NCBI RefSeq assembly: GCF_000422945.1 | Contig: NZ_AUHA01000003.1 | Coordinates: forward strand, 62,001-126,000 | DNA length: 64,000 nucleotides | Source of the DNA: Daejeonella oryzae DSM 19973 | GTDB taxonomy: Bacteria; Bacteroidota; Bacteroidia; Sphingobacteriales; Sphingobacteriaceae | Direction of reading: 5' to 3' | Part shown: positions 62,152 to 64,000 of the stretch, in pieces | Position numbering within the stretch: position 1 is the stretch's first letter | Layout: each line of letters opens with the position of its first letter | Notes under the pieces: model-generated | Databases searched by the model: none | Seen by the model: the letters and a program-made list of their open reading frames with translations, nothing else | What the model was told of the DNA's origin: nothing | Translations under genes and position numbers: made by a program

Positions 62152-64000
62152 CTATCCTAAATTATATCCTGCTTTTATTGCACTCTTTTCGCTGTAAAAA
62201 ACAACCCGGTCTTCCAGATTTAAATTTTGTGCTTGCTCAGATCCGGCCGGATAAGCAATTTTAGAATTTCTGTCTCCAATTATCGCCGGCAAATTCACCC
62301 GCATGGTGGTTGATCCGATGGTTATTTCCACCCTGAATCTTTTGCCCGCTTTAATTTCAATCCGCTTCTGATCTGAAAGTATGCTCGTATTCTCAGAGAA
62401 ATATTGTCCATGCTCATCAATAGGTGTTTTTTCGCAATCTGTAGTGAATGATACTCTCAGTTCTCCATTATACATATTTTCAAAACTTCCGGTTACTGCT
62501 TGCCCGTTTATTTTAACCAGTGGCGCAGGTGTTCTTACAGGTGAAATAACATTTCCATACTTATCGGTTGGAGTTAGGCTGAGAACAAAGGCATTTGGAT
62601 ATTTCCAGAATAATATTGGTTTGCTTCGATTTGCATCCGGCCGAATCCCAATCACCACCTGAGTATGAAATACCCGGGAAAAAACCTGAGGATGATCCTG
62701 ACAGCAATCAGGATACGGAAAGTCAATTAATCCTTCGAGATAAACACTTAGATGATATATTCCGGGATAAATGTTATTGCTGATTCTGGCCTGCAATGAA
62801 CTGCCTGTTCCTCTCTGAAAAATTATTTCTTCGTCGCGGAGTTTAAATACACCGGGTTTTAGATTTTCGTAATCCGCTAAATAGCTTAATTCATTAAATG
62901 GAGGCTGCAGCTCTTTATCATAATATTTTTCCCGTCTGTCCATTGGAATAGTTTCCCTGTCGGCGAAAAAATTCCCCGCAGAAAATAACGGAGCAATAAG
63001 TCTTGCAACTGATATTACTTCCTTGGTATTCAGTACTTCGGGGGTATTTAAATCTAAATGAATTACAATGTCATCTCCTGTAAATAATGTAGAATTGCGG
63101 ATGGTGAGTTTAGGTTTAAAAGTAGTTTTATGATAAATCTGAATAGAAACTGCACATGGATCATTTATGTTCTGAGTGCTTGGTGCCGCCAGACCTCCTG
63201 CTAATCGGTGATTTAGCTTACCAGGAATAATCCTGCTGACAGGCCTGTTATTTACCGGCTGATTATACCGACTGTATAAAGGTCCTTTTAGTGGAGGTGC
63301 GCTGATTGGCAGCAACAAATCCTGAATGTGGGGCATAATCATTACCTCATCATTTTGTCCGTGACGGTAATGAGCCATCAGCGTCCATTTCCCAGCCCAT
63401 TTTTCTGTAGGCGTACCATTGCGGTTAACAAATGCTGTAAAGCGGCCGTCTTTAAAAGTTTTTGTTAAAAAATACGGACAGTCAATGGCATGCTCATGTT
63501 CTGTTTTTTCTTTTTCATGATCATGTCCCTCGTGCTTAAGAGGTTGTTTGATCACATCATGATTTGTATGTTCATGTTCCTCATCCTTTTCTTCATGTAC
63601 ATGTTCATCCATTCCGGTATCGCAGCAACAACTGATTCCATCAGGACCCATCAGACAAAAATTCCAATTTTTGCTGCTAAAATCATAACCCTGCGCTACA
63701 ATCATAAAGGAATTGTCGGCGCTGGTTATATCAAAAGTAAAATGAAGGTGTTCTCCGGGGAACAAATCGAATATTGGATCGAGGGCAGGAGTATAGCCCA
63801 TAGAATTGGCCAAGGAATCTGTATAAAATTTGTCTATCACAGCCGCATTCTCTCCATGGAATACCTGGGTTGGAACTCCAGGGTCTGTTTTTCCTTTCAA
63901 AACGATGGATGCAAGCGTTGCGTAATCAACGCCGTTCCATCCTCCTCCAATTCCAAATCCCATCCCAAAAATAATGGTTTTATTGAGAGAACCATTTGGT
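62152..64000 (-). CDS. Large His-rich protein, 5' end beyond the window
   Basis: The frame is open from the window edge (first visible residues before GMGFGIGGGWNGVD: PNGSLNKTIIF) to a stop at 62152. It has at least 615 aa. About 130-165 residues from the visible start there is a His/Glu-rich stretch (DEHVHEEKDEEHEH, KHEGHDHEKEKTEHEH), consistent with metal binding. The rest is beta-rich with ordered blocks (VSIQIYHKTTFKPKLTIRN, FSRVFHTQVVIGIRP). No family was recognised with confidence. Convergent with gmhB, 10 bp apart. Confidence 0.75.
   Translation of the reverse strand, partial: PNGSLNKTIIFGMGFGIGGGWNGVDYATLASIVLKGKTDPGVPTQVFHGENAAVIDKFYTDSLANSMGYTPALDPIFDLFPGEHLHFTFDITSADNSFMIVAQGYDFSSKNWNFCLMGPDGISCCCDTGMDEHVHEEKDEEHEHTNHDVIKQPLKHEGHDHEKEKTEHEHAIDCPYFLTKTFKDGRFTAFVNRNGTPTEKWAGKWTLMAHYRHGQNDEVMIMPHIQDLLLPISAPPLKGPLYSRYNQPVNNRPVSRIIPGKLNHRLAGGLAAPSTQNINDPCAVSIQIYHKTTFKPKLTIRNSTLFTGDDIVIHLDLNTPEVLNTKEVISVARLIAPLFSAGNFFADRETIPMDRREKYYDKELQPPFNELSYLADYENLKPGVFKLRDEEIIFQRGTGSSLQARISNNIYPGIYHLSVYLEGLIDFPYPDCCQDHPQVFSRVFHTQVVIGIRPDANRSKPILFWKYPNAFVLSLTPTDKYGNVISPVRTPAPLVKINGQAVTGSFENMYNGELRVSFTTDCEKTPIDEHGQYFSENTSILSDQKRIEIKAGKRFRVEITIGSTTMRVNLPAIIGDRNSKIAYPAGSEQAQNLNLEDRVVFYSEKSAIKAGYNLG

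Overview
The window looks like a chromosomal segment of a Bacteroidota bacterium, most probably family Sphingobacteriaceae (Pedobacter/Mucilaginibacter-like). Supporting signs are an AT-rich genome, a fused MurF-alanine racemase, Bacteroidota -7 promoter boxes (TAnnTTTG) close to start codons, few clear Shine-Dalgarno sites, many lipoproteins, and an arsenosugar cluster of the Bacteroidota type. No rRNA, phage module, intact transposase or CRISPR array is visible.

Layout. 0-6 kb: a truncated alpha/beta hydrolase, a dienelactone hydrolase, and a Crp-regulated TolC/HlyD/ABC-2 export operon with no ATPase. 6.2-6.85 kb: three adjoining gene remnants. 6.9-26.5 kb: mostly housekeeping genes (rnr, peptide ABC ATPase, PolB-like exonuclease, Sua5/YrdC, AsmA, asnS, S41 and M28 peptidases, smc). 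26.7-32.9 kb: an aldo/keto reductase, two paralogous secreted proteins made of WGNPEDVN-type repeats around an MFS transporter, and envelope proteins. 33-38 kb: mnmA followed upstream by an arsenosugar set (arsM, glycosyltransferase, arsS, AhpD-like protein, ArsN1-like acetyltransferase), divergent from a SatD/DUF3307 pair. 39.5-45 kb: aldehyde dehydrogenase, thioredoxin/rhodanese/TlpA proteins, a TPMT-like methyltransferase and a sterol-desaturase-family protein. 46.5-49.4 kb: an AhpD-like protein co-transcribed with a histidine kinase, then an HTH/DUF2975 pair.

49.5-52.6 kb is the most unusual stretch of architecture. Three low-GC accessory genes are separated by four imperfect dyads. Two of the genes are bounded by exact inverted 9-mers a few bases from the ORF ends, as in integron cassettes, but no integrase is visible. 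Two of the three genes carry a one-base frameshift in an A run. 52.6-57.9 kb: a sulfatase, then a TonB-dependent receptor lying between a decayed copy of tRNA-Leu plus its terminator and the intact tRNA-Leu/tRNA-Gly pair. 58-64 kb: recX, murF-alr, a DUF502 protein, gmhB and a His-rich protein that runs off the window.

The strongest candidate for something undescribed is the WGNPEDVN repeat family. Two paralogues share not only the repeat but also the upstream DNA: a TCGGT direct repeat with a 21-bp period, placed exactly 51 bp from a perfect TACATTTG -7 box in both. This suggests a dedicated activator, and the spacing resembles that of LytTR-type sites. All functional statements rest on motif reading by eye; no database search was run.
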